A program made the translations under genes and the position numbers. From the NCBI RefSeq assembly GCF_013265555.1, contig NZ_CP041345.1, positions 1,410,581 to 1,474,580 on the forward strand: a DNA stretch of 64,000 bases. Direction: 5' to 3'. Under the pieces are notes generated by a model. That model did no database searches. It worked only from the letters and a program-made list of their open reading frames with translations, and was not told the DNA's origin. This stretch comes from Tenuifilum thalassicum. Lineage in GTDB: Bacteria > Bacteroidota > Bacteroidia > Bacteroidales > Tenuifilaceae. Below, in pieces: positions 50,897 to 60,836 of this stretch. Position 1 is the stretch's first letter; each line of letters opens with the position of its first letter.

Positions 50897-52336
50897 TTAT
50901 CGCCACGATTTAACCATAAACAGCAGAAGGAGTCCAAAAATCTCTAAACGTCCTAAAAGCATTACAAAGGAAAGAATTATAAGCGCAGGGTTAGATAGGG
51001 TAGAGTAATTTGATAATGAACCAACTAATCCAAATCCGGGACCCGCATTGCCAATGCAAGCAGCGGTAGCCGAAAACGATGTTAACGTGTCGTATCCCAA
51101 GGCAGTAAGTAGAAGTGTGCTTATGAAAAGAATAAGAATATAAAAAACAATAAATAGCACCACAGAATTAATAATGTCTTCCGAAATAGTTTTGTTTCCG
51201 ATTCTAACTGGAATAACAGCTTGTGGGTGTTGTAGTTTTTTTATCTGCCCTTTCAAGGCTTTTAGGAAAATAAACACCCTATCGAGTTTCATCCCCCCAG
51301 AAGTAGACCCTGCACAAGCACACTGAATTGTAAAAAAGAGAATAATTAGAATTGAGAAAGGGGGCCAAATCGATGAATCTGCATTGGCAAAGCCTGTGGT
51401 GGTAGAAAGCGATACAACCTGAAACGAAGCGTATCGCAAGCTCTCACTCCAGCTCGAATAGACCTTACCATGTAGGTTAAACGTTACAAGTACTATCCCT
51501 ATTATAGTGGCTATGAAATAATATCTTACTATGGGAGATGTGAAAATATTCTTCTTTTTGAGTGTTAATGTAGAGTAAAGCAAACCAAAGTGTATTCCTG
51601 AAAGAAACATAAACACAATAATGGTTAATTCAATTGGCACGCTGTTGAATGATGCTATGCTTGTGTTTTTTGTTGAGAATCCTCCGGTGGCAACAGTTGC
51701 AAAAGCGTGATTAATGGCATCAAATAAGCTCATCCCGAATATTTTGAGCAGTATAACTTCAAGTGCCGTTAGTCCAACATAAACAACAAGGATAATATTG
51801 AGCATTTTTCGTGTTCTGAACTTAAAATCTTCTTGGGCTAATGGTGATATTTCCATTTTGGAAAGGGTCATTTGTGCTTTTCCAAGCGAGGGAAGTACGA
51901 TAAGAACAAAAACAACAATCCCCACACCACCAATCCAATGCATCGACGAACGCCAGAATAGTATTCCTTTGGGTAATGCTTCAACATTGTTAAGTATTGA
52001 TGCTCCCGTAGTGGTATAACCAGATACGCTCTCAAAGAGAGCCTTAACAAACGTAAACTCACCTCCATATAGTAGGAACGGGAGTGAACCAAAGAAACAA
52101 GACAATATCCAGCTAAGAACAACAACAAGGTATCCTTCTTTATTAAAAAGATTGGTTGTTTTAGGAACAAAAACTAATGGGAATATACCCCACAAAAGAG
52201 TAATTAAAAAGCTGAAAAGCAATGGAAGTTGACCACTGTCTCTATGGTAAAACGATATTAAGAATGATATAAATATAAATGCTGCATTAAGCAACATCAC
52301 CATACCAATATATCGTAAAATTACGTGGAGTCTCAT
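50897..52336 (-). CDS. trkH: TrkH-family potassium transporter
   Basis: 479 residues with about ten membrane segments. The repeated selectivity-filter-like P loops are seen in SVSGYTTTGASIL, ATGGFSTKNTS, LSTTTGFANAD and CIGNAGPGFG, as in TrkH/KtrB K+ channels. The start codon overlaps the stop of the upstream HAMP protein by four bases (ATGA), so translation is coupled. The usual cytosolic TrkA gating subunit is not in the window. Confidence 0.95.
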   Translation of the reverse strand: MRLHVILRYIGMVMLLNAAFIFISFLISFYHRDSGQLPLLFSFLITLLWGIFPLVFVPKTTNLFNKEGYLVVVLSWILSCFFGSLPFLLYGGEFTFVKALFESVSGYTTTGASILNNVEALPKGILFWRSSMHWIGGVGIVVFVLIVLPSLGKAQMTLSKMEISPLAQEDFKFRTRKMLNIILVVYVGLTALEVILLKIFGMSLFDAINHAFATVATGGFSTKNTSIASFNSVPIELTIIVFMFLSGIHFGLLYSTLTLKKKNIFTSPIVRYYFIATIIGIVLVTFNLHGKVYSSWSESLRYASFQVVSLSTTTGFANADSSIWPPFSILIILFFTIQCACAGSTSGGMKLDRVFIFLKALKGQIKKLQHPQAVIPVRIGNKTISEDIINSVVLFIVFYILILFISTLLLTALGYDTLTSFSATAACIGNAGPGFGLVGSLSNYSTLSNPALIILSFVMLLGRLEIFGLLLLFMVKSWR

Positions 52337-53094
52337 TCGGGCTTAGTTAGATTTTTTTTTGTTAGAATAAGGTCCTTTACTGCTTCATTAAGTTCAAAAA
52401 TCTCATCTTTGGTATCAATAGAAACTTCGTATGGCTTTCGGTATTTGGTAAAGTTTTTTACGTTTTTTGTTATTTTATTTATTGGTTTTATCAAGTAATG
52501 TGATATCATGTAGTTGAAAATCATTGAGAACACTACACTTGTAATAATAATTATTAACCCTGGAAGAATGGTTCGGTATGGACTTTGTTTAAGAACTGTT
52601 ACAGTTTGATTTAAATTTTGTTGATTAATAGTTAAGAGATTATTTACGCTTCGCTTTACTGCTTGAATTTTTGGGTAAACTTCATTTAAATAGACAGATA
52701 ATGAAACATCTTCACCCTGAATAAACTCTAAAGCAGTTTCTTTATATTGTTTATAAGAGCTGGAAATGGAATCTATTTGTTTAATTTCTCCAGGCAGTGT
52801 CAAGTTATTAGATGCTTTTTTAAGGTTATTATTAAATGACTTTTCAGCATTAGCAAAAAGCGATAGGGCGGTCTCCTTATCACCTTGAATAGAGAGTAAA
52901 ATTGCTTTTTCCTGAATGCTCATGCTATAGTTCATCTCTTTCGAGAAATCTATACTACGATAGTTATCCATTAAAAGCTGATTAACCTGATTTCCTAATT
53001 TGGTTAGCTCATATATTGAAATTAGGCCTGAGATGACAAGCATTACAGCTAGAATTAGAAATCCGGTTACTATTTTCCAGCGTATTTTTACCAT
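52333..53094 (-). CDS. two-TM receptor with four-helix-bundle sensor and HAMP domain, no output domain
   Basis: 253 residues. TM1 (about 8-28) and TM2 (about 178-198) flank a 4-helix-bundle extracytoplasmic domain of about 150 residues, like that of MCPs (KEMNYSMSIQEKAILLSI). A HAMP domain (about 200-250, YLIKPINKITKNVKNFTKY through FELNEAVKDL) ends the protein. There is no kinase, cyclase or MCP hairpin. Translational coupling to trkH suggests that it senses a signal for, or directly regulates, the transporter; this is inference. Confidence 0.8.
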   Translation of the reverse strand: MVKIRWKIVTGFLILAVMLVISGLISIYELTKLGNQVNQLLMDNYRSIDFSKEMNYSMSIQEKAILLSIQGDKETALSLFANAEKSFNNNLKKASNNLTLPGEIKQIDSISSSYKQYKETALEFIQGEDVSLSVYLNEVYPKIQAVKRSVNNLLTINQQNLNQTVTVLKQSPYRTILPGLIIIITSVVFSMIFNYMISHYLIKPINKITKNVKNFTKYRKPYEVSIDTKDEIFELNEAVKDLILTKKNLTKPE

Positions 53095-53141
53095 GATTAG
53101 CTAGTTTATACTATCATTAAAGAACATCATATTCCAATTTG

Positions 53142-53149
53142 CAAATGTA
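53142..53149 (-). promoter_or_regulatory. putative -7 element (TACATTTG) of the HAMP-trkH operon
   Basis: An exact TAnnTTTG match on the minus strand, 47 bases ahead of the HAMP gene. Confidence 0.4.
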
Positions 53150-53542
53150 ATTCTTAACACTAAAACAAAGCAATTTTGTTAATATTATTTTGATAAACTA
53201 TCTTTTGAGTTTGGCAGCTGATTTGCATTTAAAGCTATAAGTGTTGGCTATGTTGGATTGCTAAGACCTGTGACACTTTGATGATAGGTAGTTCTGTCAA
53301 AATAAAGCATATATTTTGCTTTTGTATTTATTCTCAATAATCTGGCTTAAATGTAGAAAACTGAATACATATAAATCAATTTAAAATGATTAGCTTGAAT
53401 GTTAACCAATTGGCTTACTTTTTAAAGTCAATTTATCTGTAATTTCAGGAAAAAACTGAAAGTAAAAAACTTAAACTTTCCCCAATTTCATTTTGTTAAT
53501 AACTCAGCTCCTATTTTTATTCGTAAGCTGCCATTTTACTTT

Positions 53543-53550
53543 TAACTTTG
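53543..53550 (+). promoter_or_regulatory. putative -7 element (TAACTTTG) of ligA
   Basis: An exact TAnnTTTG match 20 bases ahead of the ligA ATG. Confidence 0.45.
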
Positions 53551-53570
53551 AAAATGATAATACCTAAAAT

Positions 53571-55580
53571 ATGGATAAGCAGAAAGCCCTTGAAAGAATT
53601 AAATATCTCAGAAGTGAGCTTAATCGTCACAACTATTTATACTACGTTAAGGCTGAACCTGAGATAAGCGATTACGATTACGATTTGCTTCTGCGTGAGC
53701 TTGCAGACTTGGAGCGGCAGTTTCCCGAGTTCGACGACCCTAACTCGCCTACCAAAAGGGTGGGTAGCGATTTATCGCATGATTTTACACAAGTCCGTCA
53801 TCGTTACCCGATGCTTTCTTTGGCTAATGTTTACTCTTTTGATGAGCTTGGTGAATTTGATAACCGAGTTAGGAAGGCATTGACCGAGGGTTTTGAATAC
53901 GTTTGTGAGCTTAAGTTTGATGGGGTAGCCATTGGGCTTACCTACCATGACGGTAAACTTGTTCAAGCGGTTACACGCGGCGATGGCACTGTTGGCGATG
54001 ATGTAACTACCAATGTCCGAACTATAAGAACCATACCGCTTGAACTTAATGGCAACGATTTCCCAAAGGAGTTTGAAATCAGGGGAGAAATTTTCATGCC
54101 TCGTAAAGTGTTTGACGAGCTGAATGCTGAACGCGAAGAGATTGGCGAAACTCCTTTTGCTAATCCTCGAAATGCTGCTGCTGGCACTCTCAAACTTCTA
54201 AACTCAGCCGAAGTTGCAAAACGAAAATTAGACTGTTTCTTATACTTTATTCTTGGTGAAAACCTGCCCTTTGATAACCATTATCAAAATATGCTAAAGG
54301 CAAAAGAGTGGGGATTTAAGGTTTCGGAGTACATGACTCTTTGCAAAGATTTACAGGAGGTAAAGCAATTTATTGACAATTGGGAAGATAAGCGCAAGAA
54401 ATTACCTGTTGATACCGATGGTGTGGTTATTAAGGTAAATAGCTATAAGCATCAAGCATTGCTTGGGTTAACTGCCAAAACACCTCGCTGGGCTGTAGCA
54501 TTCAAGTATAAGCCCGAAAGGGTTTCAACAGAGCTGTTAAGTGTAGATTTTCAGGTTGGACGTACAGGAGCCATAACACCTGTTGCAAATCTAAAACCTG
54601 TAAAACTTGCCGGAACAACCGTAAAACGTGCATCGCTGCACAATGCCGATCAGATTGAACAGCTTGGAATTAGAGTAGGCGATTGGGTTTTTGTTGAAAA
54701 GGGTGGGGAGATTATTCCCAAAATTGTGGGTGTTGATAAGTCAAAAGCAACATTATTTACAAAATCAATCGTTTTTCCAGAGTCGTGTCCAGAATGCGGA
54801 GTGGCATTAGTTCGTCCCGAGGGTGAGGCCCGTCACTTTTGCCCTAACCAAAATGGTTGTCCGCCTCAAATAAAAGGTAGAATTGAGCACTTTATTAGCC
54901 GTAAAGCATTAAATATTGATGGGTTGGGTGAGGAGACCGTAGCTCTCCTTTTCGATAAAAAACTCATTTCCGATGCTGCCGATTTGTATGCGTTAACTAA
55001 AGAGCAGCTTTTAGGTCTTGAGCGATTTGCCGAAAAATCGGCCGATAATGCCATTAAAAGCATTGAAAAATCAAAATCAGTTCCCTTTCCGCGAGTTCTT
55101 TATGGCATTGGTATTCGGTATGTGGGTGAAACTACAGCCAAAAAACTTGCGCAGCATTTCCGAAGTATCGATGCCATTGCCAATGCTACTGTTGAGCAGT
55201 TTATTGAGGTAGAAGATGTTGGAGAAAGAATAGCAGCTAGCATTGTTGATTTCTTTAAAGATGAACGGAATATAAAGCTAATAGAGAAACTTAAATCGGC
55301 AGGGGTTCAACTCCAGCTAAGCGACGAGGAAACCAGAAAAATATCCGATAAGTTAAAAGGCCTAACCATAGTGATTTCAGGAACTTTTTCTCGAGTGTCG
55401 CGCGATGAGTTAAAGGAACTAATTGTAAAGCATGGAGGTAAAAATGTCAGCTCGCTATCTTCATCTACCTCTTTACTTGTAGCTGGTGAGAAAATGGGAC
55501 CCGCAAAATTTGAAAAAGCTAACAAACTTGGAATAAAGATTATCACCGAAGAGGAATTCTTTGATATGATAGAAGAGTAG
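53571..55580 (+). CDS. ligA: NAD-dependent DNA ligase LigA
   Basis: 669 residues, full length. The Ia domain binds NMN at the start (LNRHNYLYYV), the adenylation site is CELKFDGVAIGL with Lys near 112, and EIRGEIFMP follows. The OB fold, a four-Cys zinc finger (CPECG ... CPNQNGC), four helix-hairpin-helix repeats and a C-terminal BRCT domain (LKGLTIVISGTFSR) complete it. It seals nicks in replication and repair and is normally essential. Confidence 0.98.
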   Translation: MDKQKALERIKYLRSELNRHNYLYYVKAEPEISDYDYDLLLRELADLERQFPEFDDPNSPTKRVGSDLSHDFTQVRHRYPMLSLANVYSFDELGEFDNRVRKALTEGFEYVCELKFDGVAIGLTYHDGKLVQAVTRGDGTVGDDVTTNVRTIRTIPLELNGNDFPKEFEIRGEIFMPRKVFDELNAEREEIGETPFANPRNAAAGTLKLLNSAEVAKRKLDCFLYFILGENLPFDNHYQNMLKAKEWGFKVSEYMTLCKDLQEVKQFIDNWEDKRKKLPVDTDGVVIKVNSYKHQALLGLTAKTPRWAVAFKYKPERVSTELLSVDFQVGRTGAITPVANLKPVKLAGTTVKRASLHNADQIEQLGIRVGDWVFVEKGGEIIPKIVGVDKSKATLFTKSIVFPESCPECGVALVRPEGEARHFCPNQNGCPPQIKGRIEHFISRKALNIDGLGEETVALLFDKKLISDAADLYALTKEQLLGLERFAEKSADNAIKSIEKSKSVPFPRVLYGIGIRYVGETTAKKLAQHFRSIDAIANATVEQFIEVEDVGERIAASIVDFFKDERNIKLIEKLKSAGVQLQLSDEETRKISDKLKGLTIVISGTFSRVSRDELKELIVKHGGKNVSSLSSSTSLLVAGEKMGPAKFEKANKLGIKIITEEEFFDMIEE

Positions 55581-55643
55581 AAACCTCTTTTGGCTGGATT
55601 TACTTTTTTTTGTAAAATTGCATTTCAACATAAGCACAAACAA

Positions 55644-56204
55644 ATGTTCAATAATCTCAAGTATAAAAAATCGTTAAAGGCACTGGCCAAACAAGCAAGA
55701 ACGATTAGTCGTCAACGTAAAATTTATAACCTTACTACTGCTAGGAATGTAGGAATTGTCTTTAATGTCACAGACTCAAAAACTTTTGATACTGTTCTTC
55801 AATTTATTGCTAAGTTAGAAAAGATACCCCTAAATGTTGATGCCCTTGCATACTACAGTGAAAAGGAGATCCCTCAGATATATGTACTAAATGAAAAGAT
55901 AGATGTTTTTTCAAAGAATGAAACAAATTGGTACTATAAACCACAATCGCCTGTTGTAGATTCATTTATTTCGAAAGAGCATGATATTTTAGTTGATTTA
56001 ACACGCGAAGAGTCTGTACCTTTGCGTTGGATTTCAACCCTATCTCGTGCAAAATTTAAAGTTGGGGTGCTTAACTATTTTAATAATCCTTTTGACCTGA
56101 TTATTTCAATTGATGAAGGGCAAAGCCTTGACTATATAGTTGAGCAAACCTATAACACTCTAGAATCATTAAACAATAGATTTTCGCAAGAACAAGAAAA
56201 ATAG
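55644..56204 (+). CDS. DUF6913-like protein of unknown function
   Basis: 186 residues from the ATG at 55644; the longer frame starts with TTG. ARNVGIVFNVTDSKTFDTVLQFIAKLEK and DILVDLTREESVPLRWISTLSRAKFKVGV resemble the DUF6913 family of Bacteroidota. No membrane segment. It is located between ligA and dapA, 5 bases ahead of dapA, and is probably co-transcribed with it. Function unknown. Confidence 0.75.
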   Translation: MFNNLKYKKSLKALAKQARTISRQRKIYNLTTARNVGIVFNVTDSKTFDTVLQFIAKLEKIPLNVDALAYYSEKEIPQIYVLNEKIDVFSKNETNWYYKPQSPVVDSFISKEHDILVDLTREESVPLRWISTLSRAKFKVGVLNYFNNPFDLIISIDEGQSLDYIVEQTYNTLESLNNRFSQEQEK

Positions 56205-56209
56205 GCAAT

Positions 56210-57094
56210 ATGGATACAAAACGCTTAAGAGGATTAGGGGTGGCCATGGTAACCCCTTTTAATTTGGATTACACAATCGATTATACTGCCATTGATAAGC
56301 TAATAGAGTTCCTTATTGGTAATGGCGTAAACTTTTTGGTAGTTCAAGGAACAACTGCCGAAACTGCTACCCTTTCCGACTCTGAACGTAGAAAGCTAGC
56401 CGATTATATAGTTTCTAAGGTGAATGGAAGAGTTCCTCTTGTTTTAGGAATAGGTGGTAACGACACAAAAAAGGTAATTGATATCTATTCAAAGTTTAAT
56501 CTTGATGGTTTTGATGCTGTTCTATCTGTAACCCCATACTACAATAAACCTACACAAAAAGGAATTTATTTGCACTTTAAAACTATTGCCGAAAATACCG
56601 ATTTGCCAATCGTGCTTTATAATGTGCCAGGCCGAACAGGTGTTAACATGACTGCTGAAACAACACTAAAATTAGCACATGAGTATAAAGGAAAGATAAT
56701 TGCTGTAAAGGAGGCTTCGGGTAACCTTAATCAAATGGGCTACATTTTGCGCGACCGCCCAAATAATTTTCTTGTCCTCTCAGGCGATGATGGCCTAACG
56801 CTTCCTCAAATTGCCATGGGAGCCGATGGTGTAATATCGGTTCTAGGCAACTGCGCCCCTGCGCAATTCTCAAGAATGATTAAACATGCTCTTGAAGGGA
56901 ATTTTGAAGAAGCAGCAAAAATTCATTTGAGCCTAATTGAGCTAATTGACCTACTTTTTGCTGAAGGTAATCCGGGAGGGGTTAAAGCAGCTCTAAATGC
57001 TTTGGGATTAATTGAGAATGTTTTACGTTTACCTCTTGCACCTGTTAGCGAAGCAACATTTGAGAAAATTAAAAATATCATTACGAAGCTATAA
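56210..57094 (+). CDS. dapA: 4-hydroxy-tetrahydrodipicolinate synthase
   Basis: 294 residues. GTTAETATLSDSER binds pyruvate, LYNVPGRTGVNM holds the catalytic-triad Tyr and the Arg, IAVKEASGNLNQM has the Schiff-base Lys near 162, and SGDDGLTLPQIAMGADGVISV completes the barrel. It condenses pyruvate with aspartate semialdehyde in lysine and diaminopimelate synthesis, feeding peptidoglycan. Confidence 0.96.
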   Translation: MDTKRLRGLGVAMVTPFNLDYTIDYTAIDKLIEFLIGNGVNFLVVQGTTAETATLSDSERRKLADYIVSKVNGRVPLVLGIGGNDTKKVIDIYSKFNLDGFDAVLSVTPYYNKPTQKGIYLHFKTIAENTDLPIVLYNVPGRTGVNMTAETTLKLAHEYKGKIIAVKEASGNLNQMGYILRDRPNNFLVLSGDDGLTLPQIAMGADGVISVLGNCAPAQFSRMIKHALEGNFEEAAKIHLSLIELIDLLFAEGNPGGVKAALNALGLIENVLRLPLAPVSEATFEKIKNIITKL

Positions 57095-57115
57095 TTCCTT
57101 TTTTATTCCAAGTTA

Positions 57116-57150
57116 AAAAGCACGCTTTTAGTTGAGTGTGCTTTTTTTTT
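57116..57150 (+). terminator. terminator after dapA
   Basis: AAAAGCACGC / GTGTGCTTTT stem (one G-T pair) with a 10-base loop and a long T-run. Confidence 0.85.
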
Positions 57151-57260
57151 GTTCTATAGTTATTCTAAATTACTTGACTTGTAAATATTTTCAATCTAAC
57201 TTTATTGAACCTAATAGGTATCAAGTTGTTTATTATTTCAAAATCAAAAATTAAATAATC

Positions 57261-58247
57261 ATGTCCGATCTATCAACTAATTATATGGGGTTAAATCTTA
57301 GGAACCCATTAATCATTTCAAGTTCAGGTCTAACTGAAAAAATTGACGATATAAAAGAGTTTGAAGCACGTGGTGCGGGTGCAGTTGTGATAAAATCAAT
57401 TTTTGAGGAGGAAATTATAGCCAAAACTCAAAAGAACATTAATCAGATGAACGCTTCGGGTTTTATTTACCCTGAAACCATGGAGTATTTCGATTACGAT
57501 AGCATGGAAGATCCTGTTTCCGATTACTTGCAGTTTCTGAGGAAGGTTAAAGAAGAAACATCAATACCAATTATTGCGAGTATCAATTGTGTAACTGCTG
57601 AGGGGTGGATTGATTTTGCAAAACGAATTGAGGATACAGGCATAGATGCCCTTGAGCTAAATGTTTTTCCTTTACCATCGGACCCAAATAGAACAGCCGA
57701 ACAGAACGACAAGGTTTACTTTGATATTGCAGAAAAGGTAACCAGCGTTGTTAAAATACCCGTTGCCATGAAGGTTGGATATTACCATTCGGCTCTATCC
57801 AATTTCTTAGTTAAGCTTAGCAAAACTCCCATTAAAGGATTGGTACTTTTTAACCGATTCTATAATCCTGATTTTGACATCAATACCCTTGAATTTAAAC
57901 CAAATAGCGTGTTTAGCTCGCCAAACGAGATTTCTACCTCGTTAAGGTGGGTTGCTATCCTTTCTGGCAAGCTAGAGTCTGACATAGCTGCCTCTACTGG
58001 AGTTCACGATGGGATTGGCATGGTTAAGCAGCTACTTGCAGGTGCAAATGCAGTTCAGGCTTGTTCAACATTTTATCGCAACGGTAATGAGCAGGTTACA
58101 TTTATGCTTAAACAGCTTGACGAGTGGATGAAAGAGAACGGGTACAACACTATAAATGATTTTCGTGGAAAAATGAGCATAGATGAGACCTATAACCCTT
58201 CGGCATATGAACGAGTACAGTTTATGAAATATTTTCACGATTTATAA
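57261..58247 (+). CDS. dihydroorotate dehydrogenase-like flavoprotein
   Basis: 328 residues in a DHOD-type TIM barrel. MGLNLRNPLIISSSGLTEKIDDIKEFEARGAGAVVIKS, IDALELNVFPLP and VAMKVGYYHSALSNF match the class commonly annotated DHOD-like in Bacteroidota. DHOD class 1 normally has a catalytic Cys in a GN-x-G-x-P-like loop, and I could not see the standard active-site loop here. The role in pyrimidine synthesis is therefore uncertain. Confidence 0.8.
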   Translation: MSDLSTNYMGLNLRNPLIISSSGLTEKIDDIKEFEARGAGAVVIKSIFEEEIIAKTQKNINQMNASGFIYPETMEYFDYDSMEDPVSDYLQFLRKVKEETSIPIIASINCVTAEGWIDFAKRIEDTGIDALELNVFPLPSDPNRTAEQNDKVYFDIAEKVTSVVKIPVAMKVGYYHSALSNFLVKLSKTPIKGLVLFNRFYNPDFDINTLEFKPNSVFSSPNEISTSLRWVAILSGKLESDIAASTGVHDGIGMVKQLLAGANAVQACSTFYRNGNEQVTFMLKQLDEWMKENGYNTINDFRGKMSIDETYNPSAYERVQFMKYFHDL

Positions 58248-58521
58248 AATTAAGGGCTGTAGGGTTATCTTTAACATTAAGAAGCGGTAAACGGTTTTCT
58301 TGTTAACAAGGAAACCTATATGTTGATAAGTTTTATTAAATATTTGGTATTGTTTCAAAAGAGATGCCTTTCTTTGTTGTGGTTAACCCATTAATCGGTT
58401 CCATACTAGGTCTATAGTAAGTTGTTTATTCATGGTTTCATGCTTAAACAAATCTTAGCTATACAAAAGAATTTATATTGTAATTATTTTCTATCTTCGA
58501 AGGTTATTTATTTTAAAGTAT

Positions 58522-59922
58522 ATGAGGGACGAAAGCAGCGATTTTCTGAGTTTTGAGGAGGAATACGAGTTGGTGAACCGATTCGATGAGGCAATGGATT
58601 CAGGTGCTACGCAATTTTTTGATGTGCATGAGTTTATTGCATTAATCGATTTTTACATCGACCACGATGTTGAGGAGCGTGTTTTACAAGCTTTAACCCT
58701 TGCTAATAAAATTTATCCGAACTCATTAGAAATTAAGTATAAATGGGCTGAGTATTACCATTACATTGGGGAGAACGATAAGGCTTTAGAAATTATTCAG
58801 TATTTTGAGAATGTTGATAGTAGCAACCCCGAACTTTACTACTTAAAGGGCGAGGTGCTTTACGAATCTGGTAACCTAAATGCTGCTGTAGAAAGTTTTG
58901 ATAAGGCTATTAGTATTGAACCTGTTGAGAATATTGAACTTTTACATCGAATTTCCACTTTTTTTCTTGAAAGTGAAGAGATTAATCTTGCCTTAAAATA
59001 TCTTTTGATCTCGTATCGCAAGGAGCGAAATAATCTTGCCGTTTTATTCGATTTAGGCTACTGTTTTGAAAGGCTCAACGAGCTGGAAAAAAGTGTTAGA
59101 TACTACAATGAGTATCTCGATATTAACCCCTTTTCGGCTAGTGCTTGGTATAATTTGGGTATTGTCCACACCAAACTTGGAGAATTTGATAAAGCTATTG
59201 AATGTTATGATTTCTGCATAGCAATTGACCCTGCCTACTCATCTGCATATCATAATAAGGGTAATACACTAGCAACTTTAGAAAGGTATGATGAGGCAGC
59301 AAAAGTTTTTGAGGAACTTTCCAAAATAGATTCTGAAGATTCAAAGGTTTTTTCCTTACTGGCTGAGTGCTACGAAAAGACCGAGAATTACGAAAAGGCA
59401 TTGGATGCATATAATAAGGCCATAACACTTAACCCCGATTTTGCCGAAGGTTATTATGGAATTGGTGTGGTGTTAGCAGGAAAGAAGAAGTACGATTTAA
59501 GCTTAAATTTTATTCGCAGAGCACTAACCCTTAACCCCGAAGAGTACGATTTTTGGCTTGGACTTGGAAGAGTTTACTTTGAGCTTAACGATATTGAGAA
59601 CTCTATTAAAGCATACCAGGAAGCTACAACTCTCAATCCTGAACTTCCCGATGCTTACCTTTCATTAGCCGAAGTGCTACTTTACGAAGAACGTTTTAAT
59701 GAGGTACATAAACTTGTTGAAGGAATAGGCAATAGGTTTGACACCAATATCTCAATGAAGATAATTAATGCGGCTGCTCTTTATTTGTCGCACCGCTCAA
59801 AAGAAGCTTTAGATATTCTAAAAGATGTAAAAAAAATGGATCCTTCTTCCATTAACGATTTTATAAACCTGGTTGAACCAGGTAATGATTCTGAATTTAT
59901 AGATCGGATTAATGAATTGTAA
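58522..59922 (+). CDS. tetratricopeptide repeat protein
   Basis: 466 residues with at least ten TPRs spanning almost the whole length, for example ASAWYNLGIVHTKLGEFDKAIECYDF and AEGYYGIGVVLAGKKKYDLSLNFIR. It has an acidic N-terminus (MRDESSDFLSFEEEYELVNR) and no signal peptide, so it is likely a cytosolic scaffold. Partners are unknown. It is a single gene between its own promoter region and a terminator. Confidence 0.9.
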   Translation: MRDESSDFLSFEEEYELVNRFDEAMDSGATQFFDVHEFIALIDFYIDHDVEERVLQALTLANKIYPNSLEIKYKWAEYYHYIGENDKALEIIQYFENVDSSNPELYYLKGEVLYESGNLNAAVESFDKAISIEPVENIELLHRISTFFLESEEINLALKYLLISYRKERNNLAVLFDLGYCFERLNELEKSVRYYNEYLDINPFSASAWYNLGIVHTKLGEFDKAIECYDFCIAIDPAYSSAYHNKGNTLATLERYDEAAKVFEELSKIDSEDSKVFSLLAECYEKTENYEKALDAYNKAITLNPDFAEGYYGIGVVLAGKKKYDLSLNFIRRALTLNPEEYDFWLGLGRVYFELNDIENSIKAYQEATTLNPELPDAYLSLAEVLLYEERFNEVHKLVEGIGNRFDTNISMKIINAAALYLSHRSKEALDILKDVKKMDPSSINDFINLVEPGNDSEFIDRINEL

Positions 59923-59972
59923 ATCAACCTAAATGCGTATTATTTAAAGTGTAATTCTAAATAATTGTTAAT

Positions 59973-60002
59973 AAAACGCTGCTTTTTTTGCAGCGTTTAT
60001 TG
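59973..60002 (+). terminator. terminator-like hairpin after the TPR gene
   Basis: AAACGCTGC / GCAGCGTTT with a loop of seven Ts; the T-run after the stem is short, so termination may be weak. Confidence 0.6.
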
Positions 60003-60046
60003 TTGAAACAAGCTAAATTTGGCTAGTAATCAAAAAACACGTTACT

Positions 60047-60823
60047 ATGAACTACAACTTAACTTTTATTCCTGCGCGAACAGAGAAACCAAGAGAGTAT
60101 GGTTTAACAATGGTTATGGATAAAGGCCTTAGCCTAAATGAAGCCCAAAATCTTATTGAAAGTAGCGGTGATTATGTTGATTTTGTGAAATTAGGATTTG
60201 GAACATCATTAATAACTAAAAATCTAAAAGAAAAGATTAAACTTTACCAAGATGCAGGATTAAGGCCATATCTTGGAGGAACCCTTTTTGAAATATTCGT
60301 TATTCGTGGTCTTTTTGATGGCTTTGTAAAGTTTGTTGAGGAGTTAGGTCTTGATTTGGTTGAAGTTTCTGATGGCTCTATGGAGCTCGATAACAGTGTG
60401 AAATGTGATTATATTAGTGAACTGGCTAAGCGTTTTACTGTGATTTCTGAGGTAGGTTCAAAACGAGCCGATGTTCATATTCCCGATGAAGAATGGATTA
60501 ACATGATGAAAAATGAGCTGGAAGCTGGTAGCTGGAAGGTTATAGCTGAAGCTAGGGAGAGTGGAACAGTAGGCATTTACAATAAAGATCATTCCGCAAA
60601 TACAAAGCTGATTGACGATATTGTTAGGCAAGTAAAGGTAGAAAATGTTATTTGGGAAGCGCCAATTAAAAGCCAACAAGCATGGTTCATAAAAACATTG
60701 GGAGCAAATGTAAACCTTGGAAACATAGCTCCTAATGAGGTTATTGCATTGGAAACCCTTAGGCTAGGTTTACGTGGCGATACCTTCTTTCAGTTTCTTC
60801 CTGAAAACATGAGTCAAAAATAG
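60047..60823 (+). CDS. phosphosulfolactate synthase (ComA-like)
   Basis: 258 residues matching PF02679. REYGLTMVMDKGLSLNEAQNLIE and VDFVKLGFGTSLIT at the start, GTLFEIF and DGSMELD in the middle, and ARESGTVGIY and ANVNLGNIAPNEVIALETLRLGLRGDT at the end are the conserved blocks. Known members join sulfite to phosphoenolpyruvate to make (R)-phosphosulfolactate: ComA in methanogens for coenzyme M, YitD in Bacillus spores. Its product's use in this bacterium is not evident from the window. It is immediately upstream of PopT, 13 bases apart. Confidence 0.88.
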   Translation: MNYNLTFIPARTEKPREYGLTMVMDKGLSLNEAQNLIESSGDYVDFVKLGFGTSLITKNLKEKIKLYQDAGLRPYLGGTLFEIFVIRGLFDGFVKFVEELGLDLVEVSDGSMELDNSVKCDYISELAKRFTVISEVGSKRADVHIPDEEWINMMKNELEAGSWKVIAEARESGTVGIYNKDHSANTKLIDDIVRQVKVENVIWEAPIKSQQAWFIKTLGANVNLGNIAPNEVIALETLRLGLRGDTFFQFLPENMSQK

Positions 60824-60836
60824 TAGCAATTTCATA

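Larger units (their letters stand above)
53095..53570. other. 476-base divergent intergenic region between the HAMP-trkH operon and ligA
   Basis: AT-rich with no gene seen. It contains facing promoter elements: TACATTTG (53142-53149, minus strand) for the HAMP gene and TAACTTTG (53543-53550, plus strand) for ligA. The size exceeds most gaps in this window, so regulatory sites or an unannotated small RNA are possible. Confidence 0.4.
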
